Part shown: positions 1 to 7,850 of the stretch, piece by piece
How positions within the stretch are numbered: the first letter of the stretch is position 1
Layout of the letters: each line of letters starts with the position of its first letter
Source: Lachnospiraceae bacterium
GTDB taxonomy: Bacteria > Bacillota > Clostridia > Lachnospirales > Lachnospiraceae
Direction of reading: 5' to 3'
Assembly: GCA_016290905.1 (NCBI GenBank)
Contig: JAEEVO010000004.1
Span: forward strand, 1 to 64,000
DNA: 64,000 nt
The notes under the pieces: model-generated
Database searches by the model: none
What the model was told of the DNA's origin: nothing
What the model saw: only the letters and a program-made list of their open reading frames with translations
Made by a program: the position numbers and the translations under genes

Positions 1-227
1 CCTATATCGTCCGTTTTACTGTTTATTTGGGTAGTATTTCTACTTCCGTTCAACTTGCCATCTCTCAATGGCTTACCTCGTTAGAGGTAATGAAATTTTA
101 GGAAATTTCAAGGTTGTCTTGCTATTCAGTTATCAAGGTTTAATCGCGTCTCTCTTAAGTTTTGAACTGCTTTCGGCTCACATTCAAGTGGCTCGTTTTT
201 GTTCTCTTCTCTCAAGCGACAAGACGC
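1..227 (-). other. Probable leader of an rRNA operon (transcribed leftward out of the window)
   Basis: No gene is supported in the first 350 bases. On the minus strand, downstream of a consensus promoter, the sequence carries CCTTGATAACTGAATAGC at 121-138. This resembles the boxA-proximal phrase (TTGAAAACTGAATA type) found ahead of 16S or 23S genes in Firmicutes. The transcript would therefore run leftward into an rRNA operon outside the window. The two overlapping plus-strand ORFs here look like shadows: they have no ribosome binding site and no recognisable domain. The rRNA itself is not seen, so the leader identity is an inference. Confidence 0.5.
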
Positions 228-256
228 ATTATATCACCATAAAATTTGTTTGTCAA
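228..256 (-). promoter_or_regulatory. Consensus sigma-70 promoter, probably for an rRNA operon
   Basis: Read on the minus strand, TTGACA (251-256) and TATAAT (228-233) are separated by exactly 17 bases. Both hexamers match the consensus perfectly. Such strong promoters are typical of stable RNA operons, and the boxA-like phrase about 100 bases downstream agrees. Confidence 0.85.
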
Positions 257-350
257 CTACTTTTTTTAGTTTTTTTAACATTTTTAATATTTCGCACAAT
301 TCAGACAATTTATCGTTTTTCCGTCTGTTTTTTCACATCTGTTTCAACCC

Positions 351-851
351 TTATAAAAGCCTTGATTTATCTATTATTTCCTTAACCAGCTGCCAAGCTA
401 TCCCGCCTTCTCGAAGCATTCCCGGAGCATCGTTCAGGTCAAACCATTTTGCAGAATCTACTTCTCCCGAAAGTACAAATTCCTTCTTGTCTGCCTTCAC
501 CATGAATCCCAGCATAAGCAGATTTTTCTTTTCATACGGATAACTTCTTATATAGGTAAGCTCTCTTACGTTTAAGCCAAGCTCCTCCTCTACCTCACGC
601 TTTACCGTTTCTTCTGCAGACTCCCCGCTCTTCATATGACCGGCTACACATACATAGTTTACGTTTGAAACATATCCCTGTCTGAGCAGTGCTATTTCAT
701 TGAGCTCATTTATAACGGCACAGATTATTGAAGTATTAAAATAATCCCACAGGGGCGCCTGACACTGAGGGCAAAAAGGCATCATGCCTTCATCTCCGAT
801 TTCTTTTTCAGTAGCCTTCGATCCGCAGACCGGACAAAAATTCATCTTCAT
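351..851 (-). CDS. Nudix hydrolase with N-terminal zinc ribbon
   Basis: A 166-residue Nudix hydrolase that probably cleaves a nucleoside diphosphate linked to another moiety. The Nudix box GX5EX7REUXEEXGU is intact: GHMKSGE, then seven residues, then REVEEELGL, near residues 71-93. The N-terminus has CPVCGS and CPQCQAP, a four-cysteine zinc ribbon like those of NADH pyrophosphatase (NudC) relatives, but the protein is shorter than NudC. ATG 851 has GGAG eight bases upstream. It is a single-gene unit downstream of the glnS terminator. The substrate cannot be told from sequence. Confidence 0.88.
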   Translation of the reverse strand: MKMNFCPVCGSKATEKEIGDEGMMPFCPQCQAPLWDYFNTSIICAVINELNEIALLRQGYVSNVNYVCVAGHMKSGESAEETVKREVEEELGLNVRELTYIRSYPYEKKNLLMLGFMVKADKKEFVLSGEVDSAKWFDLNDAPGMLREGGIAWQLVKEIIDKSRLL

Positions 852-1002
852 ATTATATTCTCCAGTATGTATTATTCTTTTAATTCATTAAGACGGCATC
901 TTCAACACGCTTGACGCCGGCCATTGCTGCAACATTATCATTCCCGTTGTAAATTTCTAAGCCATGCGTCCAGCAATCCGTAAAAATTTCTTTATATTTT
1001 TC

Positions 1003-1031
1003 AAAAAGCCCGGGGAAATATTCCCCGAGCT
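1003..1031 (-). terminator. Rho-independent terminator of glnS
   Basis: On the minus strand GCTCGGGGAA-TATT-TCCCCGGGC folds into a GC-rich hairpin followed by TTTTTG, about 20 bases after the glnS stop codon. Confidence 0.9.
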
Positions 1032-1053
1032 TCAGATTATAAAAGAACCGCTT

Positions 1054-2793
1054 TTATTTCTTAAATCCGTCCTTCAAAGAAACGCTTCTGTTGAATACAA
1101 GATGGTCGGCACTGCTGTCCTTGTTGTCAAGGCAGAAGAAGCCCACACGCATAAACTGGAATGTAGGAGCATTGGTTCCGGTCTTATTCTCTCTCTTGTC
1201 AAATTCCACTGCTACATCAAGCATGGATTTTTCAACCTTGCAGTTTGTAAGGACCGTCAGGCTCTCCGGGTTAAGTGCCTCAAGGAAATTCTTATCGGGA
1301 CCGTCCGGCTGAGGATCTGAGAACAGATTATCATATAAACGTACTTCAGCATCAAGGCAGTTTTCCGAATCTACCCAGTGGATTGTTGCACCCTTTACCT
1401 TTCTTCCGTCCGCAGGGTCTCCGCCGCGTGAATCAGGATCATACTCGCAAAGAACTTCCGTTACATTCCCGTTCTCATCCTTTACACAGCCTGTACAGGT
1501 AACCAGATAAGCACCCTTAAGCCTTACCTCATTCCCTTTGAACATTCTTTTGTACTTAGGGATAGGCTCTTCCATGAAGTCATCTTCTTCTATATATAAA
1601 TGACGGCTGAATGTAATCTTATGAGTTCCCTGCGAAGGATCCGTCGGATTGTTTTCCACCTCAAAGGTCTCTGTCTGTCCTTCCGGATAGTTGGTAACCG
1701 TAAGCTTCACAGGATGAAGCACTGCCATGGTACGCTCGGCCGTTGCGTTAAGGTCGTCCCTTAAGCATCTTTCAAGCTCTGCAAATTCTATTACATTGGT
1801 ATTTTTAGCCACGCCTATAGTATCGCAGAAAGTCCTGATGGACTTTGCGGTATATCCGCGGCGTCTCAGACCGCAAAGAGTAGGCATTCTCGGATCGTCC
1901 CAGCCCGAAACATACTTTTCCTCTACAAGCTGTCTGAGCTTTCTCTTACTCATAACCGTATGGTCGATGCCAAGACGGGCAAACTCTATCTGTCTCGGCT
2001 TATGGTACGGTATCGAAACATTCTCTACAACCCAGTTATACAAAGGCCTGTGATCCTCGTACTCAAGTGAGCAAAGCGAGTGCGTGATACCTTCAAGAGC
2101 ATCCTGAATGGGATGTGCAAAGTCATACATCGGGAAGATGCACCACTTTGTGCCCTGACGATGATGGTTGATGAAACGTATCCTGTAGATTACGGGATCA
2201 CGCATGTTGAAATTGCCGCTTGCCAGGTCAATCTTGGCTCTGAGCGTCATCTTGCCTTCTTCAATCTCACCGTTTTTCATTTTTTCAAATAACGCAAGAT
2301 TCTCTTCTATCGGCCTGTCCCTGTAAGGAGAACGTGCAGGTGTTGTCGTATCGCCCCTGTACTCCTTGAACTGCTCGGGAGTAAGCTCACAGACATATGC
2401 AAGACCTTTTTTTATAAGTTCTATGGCATATTCATAGTCCTTTTCAAAATAATCCGAGCCATAAAAGAATCTGTCACCCCAGTCAAAGCCCAGCCAATGG
2501 ATATCCTGCTTAATTGCATCAACGTATTCCGTATCTTCCTTTGCCGGATTTGTGTCGTCCATACGGAGGTTGCAGAGTCCGCCGAATTTCTCAGCCATAC
2601 CGAAATCTATGCAAAGTGCTTTACAATGTCCGATATGAAGATAACCGTTAGGCTCCGGTGGGAAACGTGTATGTACAGTCTTTCCTTCATACTGACCGCC
2701 CTTTGATATATCCTCTTCTATGAAATTGTAGATGAAATTCCTGGTGTTTTCATCCGCTTCGGGGATATTTGTCAATTTCTCTTCGTCTGCCAT
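1054..2793 (-). CDS. glnS: Glutaminyl-tRNA synthetase
   Basis: Charges tRNA-Gln with glutamine in the cytoplasm. This is a class I synthetase of 579 residues, a normal bacterial length (E. coli about 554). The PPEPNGYLHIGHCKA stretch near residue 45 contains the HIGH signature, and VMSKRKL near residue 280 is the KMSKS equivalent. The C-terminal half is the two-barrel anticodon-binding region. Many Firmicutes lack GlnRS and use the Glu-tRNA amidotransferase route; its presence fits Clostridia that carry glnS. It has its own promoter and a terminator, so it is monocistronic. Confident call. Confidence 0.97.
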   Translation of the reverse strand: MADEEKLTNIPEADENTRNFIYNFIEEDISKGGQYEGKTVHTRFPPEPNGYLHIGHCKALCIDFGMAEKFGGLCNLRMDDTNPAKEDTEYVDAIKQDIHWLGFDWGDRFFYGSDYFEKDYEYAIELIKKGLAYVCELTPEQFKEYRGDTTTPARSPYRDRPIEENLALFEKMKNGEIEEGKMTLRAKIDLASGNFNMRDPVIYRIRFINHHRQGTKWCIFPMYDFAHPIQDALEGITHSLCSLEYEDHRPLYNWVVENVSIPYHKPRQIEFARLGIDHTVMSKRKLRQLVEEKYVSGWDDPRMPTLCGLRRRGYTAKSIRTFCDTIGVAKNTNVIEFAELERCLRDDLNATAERTMAVLHPVKLTVTNYPEGQTETFEVENNPTDPSQGTHKITFSRHLYIEEDDFMEEPIPKYKRMFKGNEVRLKGAYLVTCTGCVKDENGNVTEVLCEYDPDSRGGDPADGRKVKGATIHWVDSENCLDAEVRLYDNLFSDPQPDGPDKNFLEALNPESLTVLTNCKVEKSMLDVAVEFDKRENKTGTNAPTFQFMRVGFFCLDNKDSSADHLVFNRSVSLKDGFKK

Positions 2794-2826
2794 AGTGTTT
2801 TCCTCGCTTTTAAAATGGTATTACCT

Positions 2827-2855
2827 ATTATATATGTTGTTCTTTGTAATTTCAA
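2827..2855 (-). promoter_or_regulatory. Promoter of glnS
   Basis: Minus-strand TTGAAA (2850-2855), 17-base spacer, TATAAT (2827-2832), about 35 bases upstream of the glnS start. Confidence 0.75.
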
Positions 2856-2923
2856 GTAAAAAGTTTAGTAATTTTCAAGCACATTCTCAATATCTCTGAA
2901 ACATTCCTTTCATCAAATTTACC

Positions 2924-2952
2924 TTGCAAGAACAAAGCCACTATATTATAAT
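2924..2952 (+). promoter_or_regulatory. Promoter of the EamA transporter
   Basis: Plus-strand TTGCAA (2924-2929), 17-base spacer, TATAAT (2947-2952), 32 bases upstream of the start codon. Confidence 0.7.
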
Positions 2953-2983
2953 GCTATTTATAAAATAAAAGGGAAAACAGATC

Positions 2984-3886
2984 ATGGCAACTAAGAATAA
3001 ACAGACAATCGGGGCATTTCTTATCATCCTTGCAGGATGCTTCTGGGGGAGCATGGGTATCTTTGTAAGGAGACTGGGAACATATGGATTTGATTCGATC
3101 CAGATTGTCTCCATACGTGTGACGATCGCAGCATTGATCTTTGCTGTAATACTATTGTTTAAAGACCGTTCGGGATTTAAGATCTCACTACGAGATATCC
3201 CGCTGTATTTAGGTTTGGGCTTTGGCAGCATCTTATTTTTTACGGTCTGCTATTTTACGGCAATCACTATGATGTCACTGTCAACGGCAGCAATACTTCT
3301 CTATACTTCCCCCATATGGATCATGCTTATGTCAGTGCTGTTCTTTAGGGAAAAGCTGACAAAAAAGAAACTGATTGCACTGCTACTTGCCTTTGGAGGA
3401 TGTGTCCTGGTTTCCGGAATTTCAGGAGATGGCATCTCTCCTTTAGGCCTGCTGGTAGGCCTTGGTTCAGGGATTGGATATGGTTTATACAGTATTTTAG
3501 GGACAGTTGCTCTAAGGAAATACTCCCCGTTTACGGTTACATCTTATACATTTATGTTTGCTGCCATCGGCTCATGGGTTATATGTCGTCCCGTAGATAT
3601 GCTTTCAAAATTCTCAGATGCTTCAGATCTTGGATTTTTGATATTCTTCTGCGGATTAACTGCTTTGATCACAGCAGTGATCCCCTTCTTAGCATATACT
3701 CTCGGACTAAAGTATGTCGAAGCAAGCAAAGCAGGTATCATAGCCACTATTGAACCCATGGTGGCAACATTGGTCGGGATCATCGTATTTTCCGAACCGT
3801 TAACACTTTTATCCGGTTTGGGGATAATTTTGATCCTGGCGGCAGTGATCATACTGAATATTAACCGGTCTCCGGTAAATACATAG
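2984..3886 (+). CDS. EamA/DMT-superfamily transporter
   Basis: A 300-residue inner-membrane protein with about ten hydrophobic helices arranged as two repeated five-helix EamA halves, typical of drug/metabolite transporters. The first half begins GAFLIILAGCFWGSMGIF and the second half begins GLLVGLGSGIGYGLYSILG, which shows the internal duplication. Members export amino acids, purines or other metabolites; the substrate is not predictable. It lies 60 bases upstream of the pyrophosphatase gene on the same strand, so the two may be co-transcribed. Confidence 0.88.
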   Translation: MATKNKQTIGAFLIILAGCFWGSMGIFVRRLGTYGFDSIQIVSIRVTIAALIFAVILLFKDRSGFKISLRDIPLYLGLGFGSILFFTVCYFTAITMMSLSTAAILLYTSPIWIMLMSVLFFREKLTKKKLIALLLAFGGCVLVSGISGDGISPLGLLVGLGSGIGYGLYSILGTVALRKYSPFTVTSYTFMFAAIGSWVICRPVDMLSKFSDASDLGFLIFFCGLTALITAVIPFLAYTLGLKYVEASKAGIIATIEPMVATLVGIIVFSEPLTLLSGLGIILILAAVIILNINRSPVNT

Positions 3887-3946
3887 GATAGGGTCAATGA
3901 CATAAAATACAAATAGATTCTTTGTTTAAAAAAGGAGCGGATCAAG

Positions 3947-5248
3947 ATGGAAAAAGTATATGTCCTAGGTCATAGGAATCCTGATTTTGACAGTGTATGC
4001 TCTGCATATGCCTATGCAAAACTGAAAAATATGATCGACCCACAAAAAAAGTATATTCCCGTTCGCTGTGGGCATCTTCCGAAGAGCATGAAAAAAGTCT
4101 TTGCGGAATTGGGCGTGGAGCCGCCCGAGTACATCCGGGATGTTTTTCCCAAGGTAAGCGATGTATATCTTACTTCGTCAACCGTGATTGATGCCGATGC
4201 TCCGTTAAATATGGTAGCCGCGTCATATAAAGCTACCAACCCTTCCGTTATCCCCGTATTTGAGAAAGACAGATTTTACGGCTTGCTGAGTGTTGATGAT
4301 ATCACAAGCTGGGCTATGGAGGAACTGTCCAGGAAAGGTAAAATAAGCGATATCCCCCGTGTTCGTGATATAATGCGCCCGGAGGAGGAACCGGTCGAGG
4401 CTTCTGAAATGTTTGAGGAAGCAAAAAGGAAGCTTTCTTCATCCAAGAAACGCGGCCTTGCAGTCATGGAAAACGGCAATTTTGTCGGATTTGTTACCAG
4501 AAGATGTTTCTTGAAATCCCCCAAGAATAATGTTATCCTTATGGATCACAATGAGGCAAAGCAAAGCGTAAAAGGTATTGAAACAGCCAATGTCGTGGAG
4601 ATCATAGACCATCACAGGCTGGATTCGGTAAAAACGGAACTTCCCATTTTTATTGACGCCGAGCCTGTTGGCAGTACCTGCACCATCGTGTTCAGAAAAT
4701 ATATCCAGGAAGGTATAACTCCGGATACGGCTTCCGCCAAGATGCTGCTAGCCGGGATTGTATCGGATACACTGATACTGAGAAGTCCTACCACCACCCC
4801 GGTAGATGTGGCTTCGGCAAATCGGCTTGCCGCGATTATCGGAGAAGATCTGAAAGAGATCGGACTAAGGATGTTCTCATGTATGGAAGGTCTCAAAAAC
4901 CGCGCGCCCAAAGAGGCTGTGGAATCGGATTTCAAGACATACAGCGAAAAGAATCTGAAGATAGGCATAGGCCAGTGCGAATGTACTACATTGGAAGATG
5001 TAGAGGATTACAGGGCTGAGTACATTGAAGCTTTGGAGGATATAAGGAAGCGTCAGGAACTTGACTGGGCAGTCCTCATGATCACAGATGTGCTCCGCGA
5101 GCACAGCGTTTTGCTCTCCACAGATTTTGTGGCAGGCAGTCATCTGCCTTACAGCCTGATATCCGATCATGTGTATGATATGCCGGGTGTCATGAGCCGT
5201 AAAAAACAGCTCCTACCGGAGATATTGCACGCGATAGCTGAAGGCTAA
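3947..5248 (+). CDS. ppaC: Manganese-dependent inorganic pyrophosphatase with CBS domains (family II)
   Basis: Hydrolyses pyrophosphate to phosphate in the cytoplasm. This is a DHH-family enzyme of 433 residues. GHRNPDFDSVCSA at residues 8-20 provides the first metal ligands, LMDHNE and IIDHHRLDS give the DHH motif near residues 200-225, and SRKKQLLPE at the C-terminus is the substrate-binding DHHA2 end. Between the first motif and the DHH motif lie about 130 residues of paired CBS domains, usually adenine-nucleotide regulatory sites. A DRTGG domain, present in longer relatives, seems absent. AAAGGAG precedes ATG 3947 at good spacing. Confidence 0.93.
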   Translation: MEKVYVLGHRNPDFDSVCSAYAYAKLKNMIDPQKKYIPVRCGHLPKSMKKVFAELGVEPPEYIRDVFPKVSDVYLTSSTVIDADAPLNMVAASYKATNPSVIPVFEKDRFYGLLSVDDITSWAMEELSRKGKISDIPRVRDIMRPEEEPVEASEMFEEAKRKLSSSKKRGLAVMENGNFVGFVTRRCFLKSPKNNVILMDHNEAKQSVKGIETANVVEIIDHHRLDSVKTELPIFIDAEPVGSTCTIVFRKYIQEGITPDTASAKMLLAGIVSDTLILRSPTTTPVDVASANRLAAIIGEDLKEIGLRMFSCMEGLKNRAPKEAVESDFKTYSEKNLKIGIGQCECTTLEDVEDYRAEYIEALEDIRKRQELDWAVLMITDVLREHSVLLSTDFVAGSHLPYSLISDHVYDMPGVMSRKKQLLPEILHAIAEG

Positions 5249-5314
5249 GGAAATGAACTTCGACATGAATACTATACGGTCGTTACAAAATATTTTTCGT
5301 TTTAAAAAAAATAC

Positions 5315-5343
5315 TTGACATCCGGAATATTTCATGATATTAT
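5315..5343 (+). promoter_or_regulatory. Promoter of the tRNA-Ser genes
   Basis: TTGACA (5315-5320), 17-base spacer, TATTAT (5338-5343), ending 15 bases before the first tRNA. Confidence 0.85.
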
Positions 5344-5358
5344 CTTTTAGTGTTGTTC

Positions 5359-5444
5359 GGAGAGTTGGCCGAGTGGTTGAAGGCGCTGGTCTTGAAAACC
5401 AGTGATCCCGTAAGGGACCGTGGGTTCGAATCCCACATTCTCCG
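5359..5444 (+). tRNA. tRNA-Ser (anticodon UGA)
   Basis: The acceptor arms GGAGAGT and ATTCTCC pair, with one G-T. The anticodon arm CTGGT-CTTGAAA-ACCAG places TGA at 5393-5395. There is a long variable arm (GATCCCGTAAGGGACC region), as expected for serine tRNAs, a TTCGAAT T-loop, and discriminator G at 5444. The 3' CCA is not encoded. Confidence 0.97.
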
Positions 5445-5460
5445 CGAGATTTTCAACATC

Positions 5461-5494
5461 GAATGACCACCAATGCAGGTGGTCATTCTTTTGT
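5461..5494 (+). terminator. Terminator between the two tRNA-Ser genes
   Basis: GAATGACCACC and GGTGGTCATTC form an 11-bp stem with a six-base loop, followed by TTTTG. Confidence 0.85.
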
Positions 5495-5546
5495 AGAAGA
5501 TTTTCGTTTTTTATATGACCCGGTGACGGGGTGATTTAGGTTCTTT

Positions 5547-5635
5547 GGAGAAATACCCAAGAGGCTGAAGGGGCTCCCCTGGAAAGGGAGTAGAGCGTTA
5601 ATAGCGCTGCATGGGTTCAAATCCCATTTTCTCCG
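5547..5635 (+). tRNA. tRNA-Ser (anticodon GGA)
   Basis: The acceptor arms GGAGAAA and TTTCTCC pair fully. The anticodon arm CTCCC-CTGGAAA-GGGAG places GGA at 5581-5583. A long variable arm (TAGAGCGTTAATAGCGCT) and a TTCAAAT T-loop are present, with discriminator G at 5635. CCA is not encoded. Because a terminator separates it from the first tRNA-Ser, it may need its own promoter or read-through. Confidence 0.97.
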
Positions 5636-5640
5636 CTAAA

Positions 5641-5677
5641 AAAGATCTGACCTTAATATGTGTCAGATCTTTTTTAT
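5641..5677. terminator. Bidirectional terminator
   Basis: AAAGATCTGAC and GTCAGATCTTTTTT form a stem with A and T tracts on both sides. It can end the tRNA-Ser transcript and the convergent small gene at 5679-5945. Confidence 0.85.
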
Positions 5678-5678
5678 T

Positions 5679-5945
5679 TCAGTCCTTGGTCCAGTACGGT
5701 TTCTGGTCTTTATGCGAGTACCCTTTCAATCTTTCTTGGAATACCTGCAGGGTATCTTCATACTTGGCGGCGGATTTCTCCTTGATCCGGCCTTGCTCCT
5801 TAAACCTTGTGAGGGCCGATTCAAACTCCGCCAGGTTTTTCTGGGCGTTATCCTTATAATTGTTGCTCATGTTCATCTGCATCTCGGACAGTATCTCGTC
5901 CAGCTTCTTTTCATATTTATTCTTAAAAAGGTCCGTCAATCCCAT
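5679..5945 (-). CDS. Small conserved-type hypothetical protein (88 aa)
   Basis: I do not recognise a named family. The protein is soluble, highly charged and probably all-helical: it lacks glycine-rich or hydrophobic stretches after residue 5, and alternating K/E and L/M residues suggest a helical hairpin. A good ribosome binding site (AGGAGAAG, about six bases before ATG 5945) and a shared terminator support it as a real gene. It stands alone between the tRNA genes and the cyclase-family gene. No function is proposed. Confidence 0.7.
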   Translation of the reverse strand: MGLTDLFKNKYEKKLDEILSEMQMNMSNNYKDNAQKNLAEFESALTRFKEQGRIKEKSAAKYEDTLQVFQERLKGYSHKDQKPYWTKD

Positions 5946-6062
5946 AATTCTTCTCCTGAAATTCCTAAACTTTTCATCACCATAATGTTTTACTTTCTTT
6001 TGCGTGGTTTTGTATTTCTTTGATATTCTGTGTCCATTGCAAAAAACAATAAAGAAAGCTGT

Positions 6063-6692
6063 TTACAGTTGCATCAGTATCGCACGGCAGGGTGCTCCGT
6101 CAGCTCCGCCCAGGTTTATCGGTGCGGCATCAAGTAAGTAAATACCTTCTTCAACGTCTGCAAGCCTGATCCCTTCAAGAAGCACTATTTCAGCCCCAAG
6201 CATAATAAGGTGTACCGCCATGGGAGCATCCTCAGGTCCCACAGTCTGAGATTCGTTACCAAACAACAGAAGATTACTCTCGACAAATACCTTTGCAGCC
6301 TCTTCAGTCACCACAGCTTTGCCTTTTACCAGTATTCGCCTGCATTTATCGGGCGTTTCGACCTTAATGCACGGTGCATTCTCTTCAGCAAATGCCTTAT
6401 TTGCTTTTTCTACCATCTTCCGGGCATCATCTCCGGTGATATTTCCCTCGAATTCAGTCACATATGCAAAACCTACAAACCTCTCCATAGACACTTCATC
6501 GATCTTTTTCCCGCTGTCGATAAAATGATACGGTGCATCCACATGCGTTCCGTTATGAGCGCACATCTTGATCGCAGTTAGGTTGCATACAGCGCCTTCA
6601 TTTATCTTCATAACACTGATTTTTTCCGGCTGAGGATCCCCCGGGAATACATTGCAGTTAAATACTTCCTGTGAAATATCATAAATCTTCAT
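6063..6692 (-). CDS. Cyclase-fold hydrolase (kynurenine formamidase-like)
   Basis: A 209-residue member of the cyclase/arylformamidase superfamily. The metal-binding signature HNGTHVDAPYHF lies near residues 46-57 and matches HxGTHxDxPxH; MKIYDISQEV is the usual N-terminal strand. Relatives include bacterial KynB and other metal-dependent amide or ester hydrolases. No tryptophan-catabolism neighbours are present, so KynB function should not be assumed. The start has AAGGAAGGAGAAG just upstream. The gene lies 46 bases downstream of the zinc-ribbon membrane protein gene, separated by the palindrome CGGTGATCACCG. Confidence 0.85.
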   Translation of the reverse strand: MKIYDISQEVFNCNVFPGDPQPEKISVMKINEGAVCNLTAIKMCAHNGTHVDAPYHFIDSGKKIDEVSMERFVGFAYVTEFEGNITGDDARKMVEKANKAFAEENAPCIKVETPDKCRRILVKGKAVVTEEAAKVFVESNLLLFGNESQTVGPEDAPMAVHLIMLGAEIVLLEGIRLADVEEGIYLLDAAPINLGGADGAPCRAILMQL

Positions 6693-6738
6693 ACACTTCT
6701 CCTTCCTTATCGGTGATCACCGTTTCCTTTAAGCATTG

Positions 6739-7770
6739 TCACATGAGTTTCTCACAAATATCCCACTCCGCTTTGTTATTCAGATAAACGTCGGTATAGA
6801 CCGCATCCCATGTGGAGTGCGCCGACATTACGTTAAATCCGTAAAGATATGTTTCCCTCATAAAGGAATATACATCTGTTGAGAAATTGATCTTGTACTC
6901 TCCCGTTGCAAGATGCTCGGCATTCGAATACTTTGCCATGAAGTATCCCGTTTTTTTCTCATCATTCTCGTTATAATCAAAAGAAACGACAAATACGGAC
7001 ATCTGCTTTGAATAATCTTTTTTAACAAGTGTATATACGGCATACACCTTAAAACTGTCCTTTATGTATGCAAAATCGGAATCATCGCACTCCGTTACCG
7101 CTTTTTGTATAGCGTTTTTCTTCAATGCCTCAAGATCTTCCTCTCCGACCGCGGTAATATCGGTAACATATTCATTAAGTCCCGCAACGGTATATTTCTT
7201 TTCAGTTTCGGTAAGAACATACTTTGTATTTTTCTGCGTAACCGTATCCTTACCGTACTTTACGGTGATCGTATCTCCGTTACTCAGCTTTTCCATATCG
7301 CCGGTCGTCTTTTCTATCGAGGAGACGGCATTTACGTTTGCATCATAAAGCCTTGCTCTGCCGGCACCGCTTATACCGTCAAACTTGATCGTAAGCTTAT
7401 CAAAAGGATTAATCTCCTTAACCGTTTCCTGTGCTTCGTTTTTGGAACGCTCGGAATTTTTCTTCATGATCCCACCGACAACCCCTAGCGAAATGCAGCC
7501 CAAGATCAGTATGCATACAATGGTTAAGCATACGACGGCTGGTTTTCTCCTTGTTTTAACCGCATCATCCCCACCGTTCATGTTATCCATTATGTGCTTT
7601 ATCTGCATATCCTGGATATCGTCGCGCTCACGGTCCTTCTTCTCACCGTACTCCTCCGTCATATCGAGGACTGCACCGCAGAATTCGCACACCGTCGTTT
7701 TGTTTCTGTCATCATATTTAACTCTTGCCCCACATGAAGGACAGGTTACGGATTTAACATTAATGGACAT
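6739..7770 (-). CDS. Zinc-ribbon single-pass membrane protein
   Basis: A 343-residue protein with an N-terminal zinc ribbon (CPSCGARV, then CEFCGAVL; residues 10-34), a charged linker, one transmembrane helix (about 78-100, VVCLTIVCILILGCISLGVV) and an external domain of about 240 residues. The outer part seems to hold a beta-rich segment with ligand- or stress-sensor-like features, including a stretch starting KLTIKFDGISG that resembles the YkyA/TcaA-type or DUF4352-like modules; this is tentative. AAGGAGT precedes ATG 7770. The function is unknown. Confidence 0.75.
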   Translation of the reverse strand: MSINVKSVTCPSCGARVKYDDRNKTTVCEFCGAVLDMTEEYGEKKDRERDDIQDMQIKHIMDNMNGGDDAVKTRRKPAVVCLTIVCILILGCISLGVVGGIMKKNSERSKNEAQETVKEINPFDKLTIKFDGISGAGRARLYDANVNAVSSIEKTTGDMEKLSNGDTITVKYGKDTVTQKNTKYVLTETEKKYTVAGLNEYVTDITAVGEEDLEALKKNAIQKAVTECDDSDFAYIKDSFKVYAVYTLVKKDYSKQMSVFVVSFDYNENDEKKTGYFMAKYSNAEHLATGEYKINFSTDVYSFMRETYLYGFNVMSAHSTWDAVYTDVYLNNKAEWDICEKLM

Positions 7771-7850
7771 TTTTACTCCTTCTAAACCAATTTTTATCGC
7801 GCCCGGTACTTAAACCGTTCTTATGACATAAGCGGTTATTGTTGATAAGA

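Noticed and set aside
68-543. Two overlapping plus-strand ORFs at the left edge
   Set aside because: They oppose a consensus promoter and leader, overlap each other and the Nudix gene, and lack ribosome binding sites and domains.
6063-6692. Definite kynurenine formamidase (kynB)
   Set aside because: The cyclase-fold motif is shared by several hydrolases and no kynurenine-pathway genes are nearby, so only the superfamily is called.
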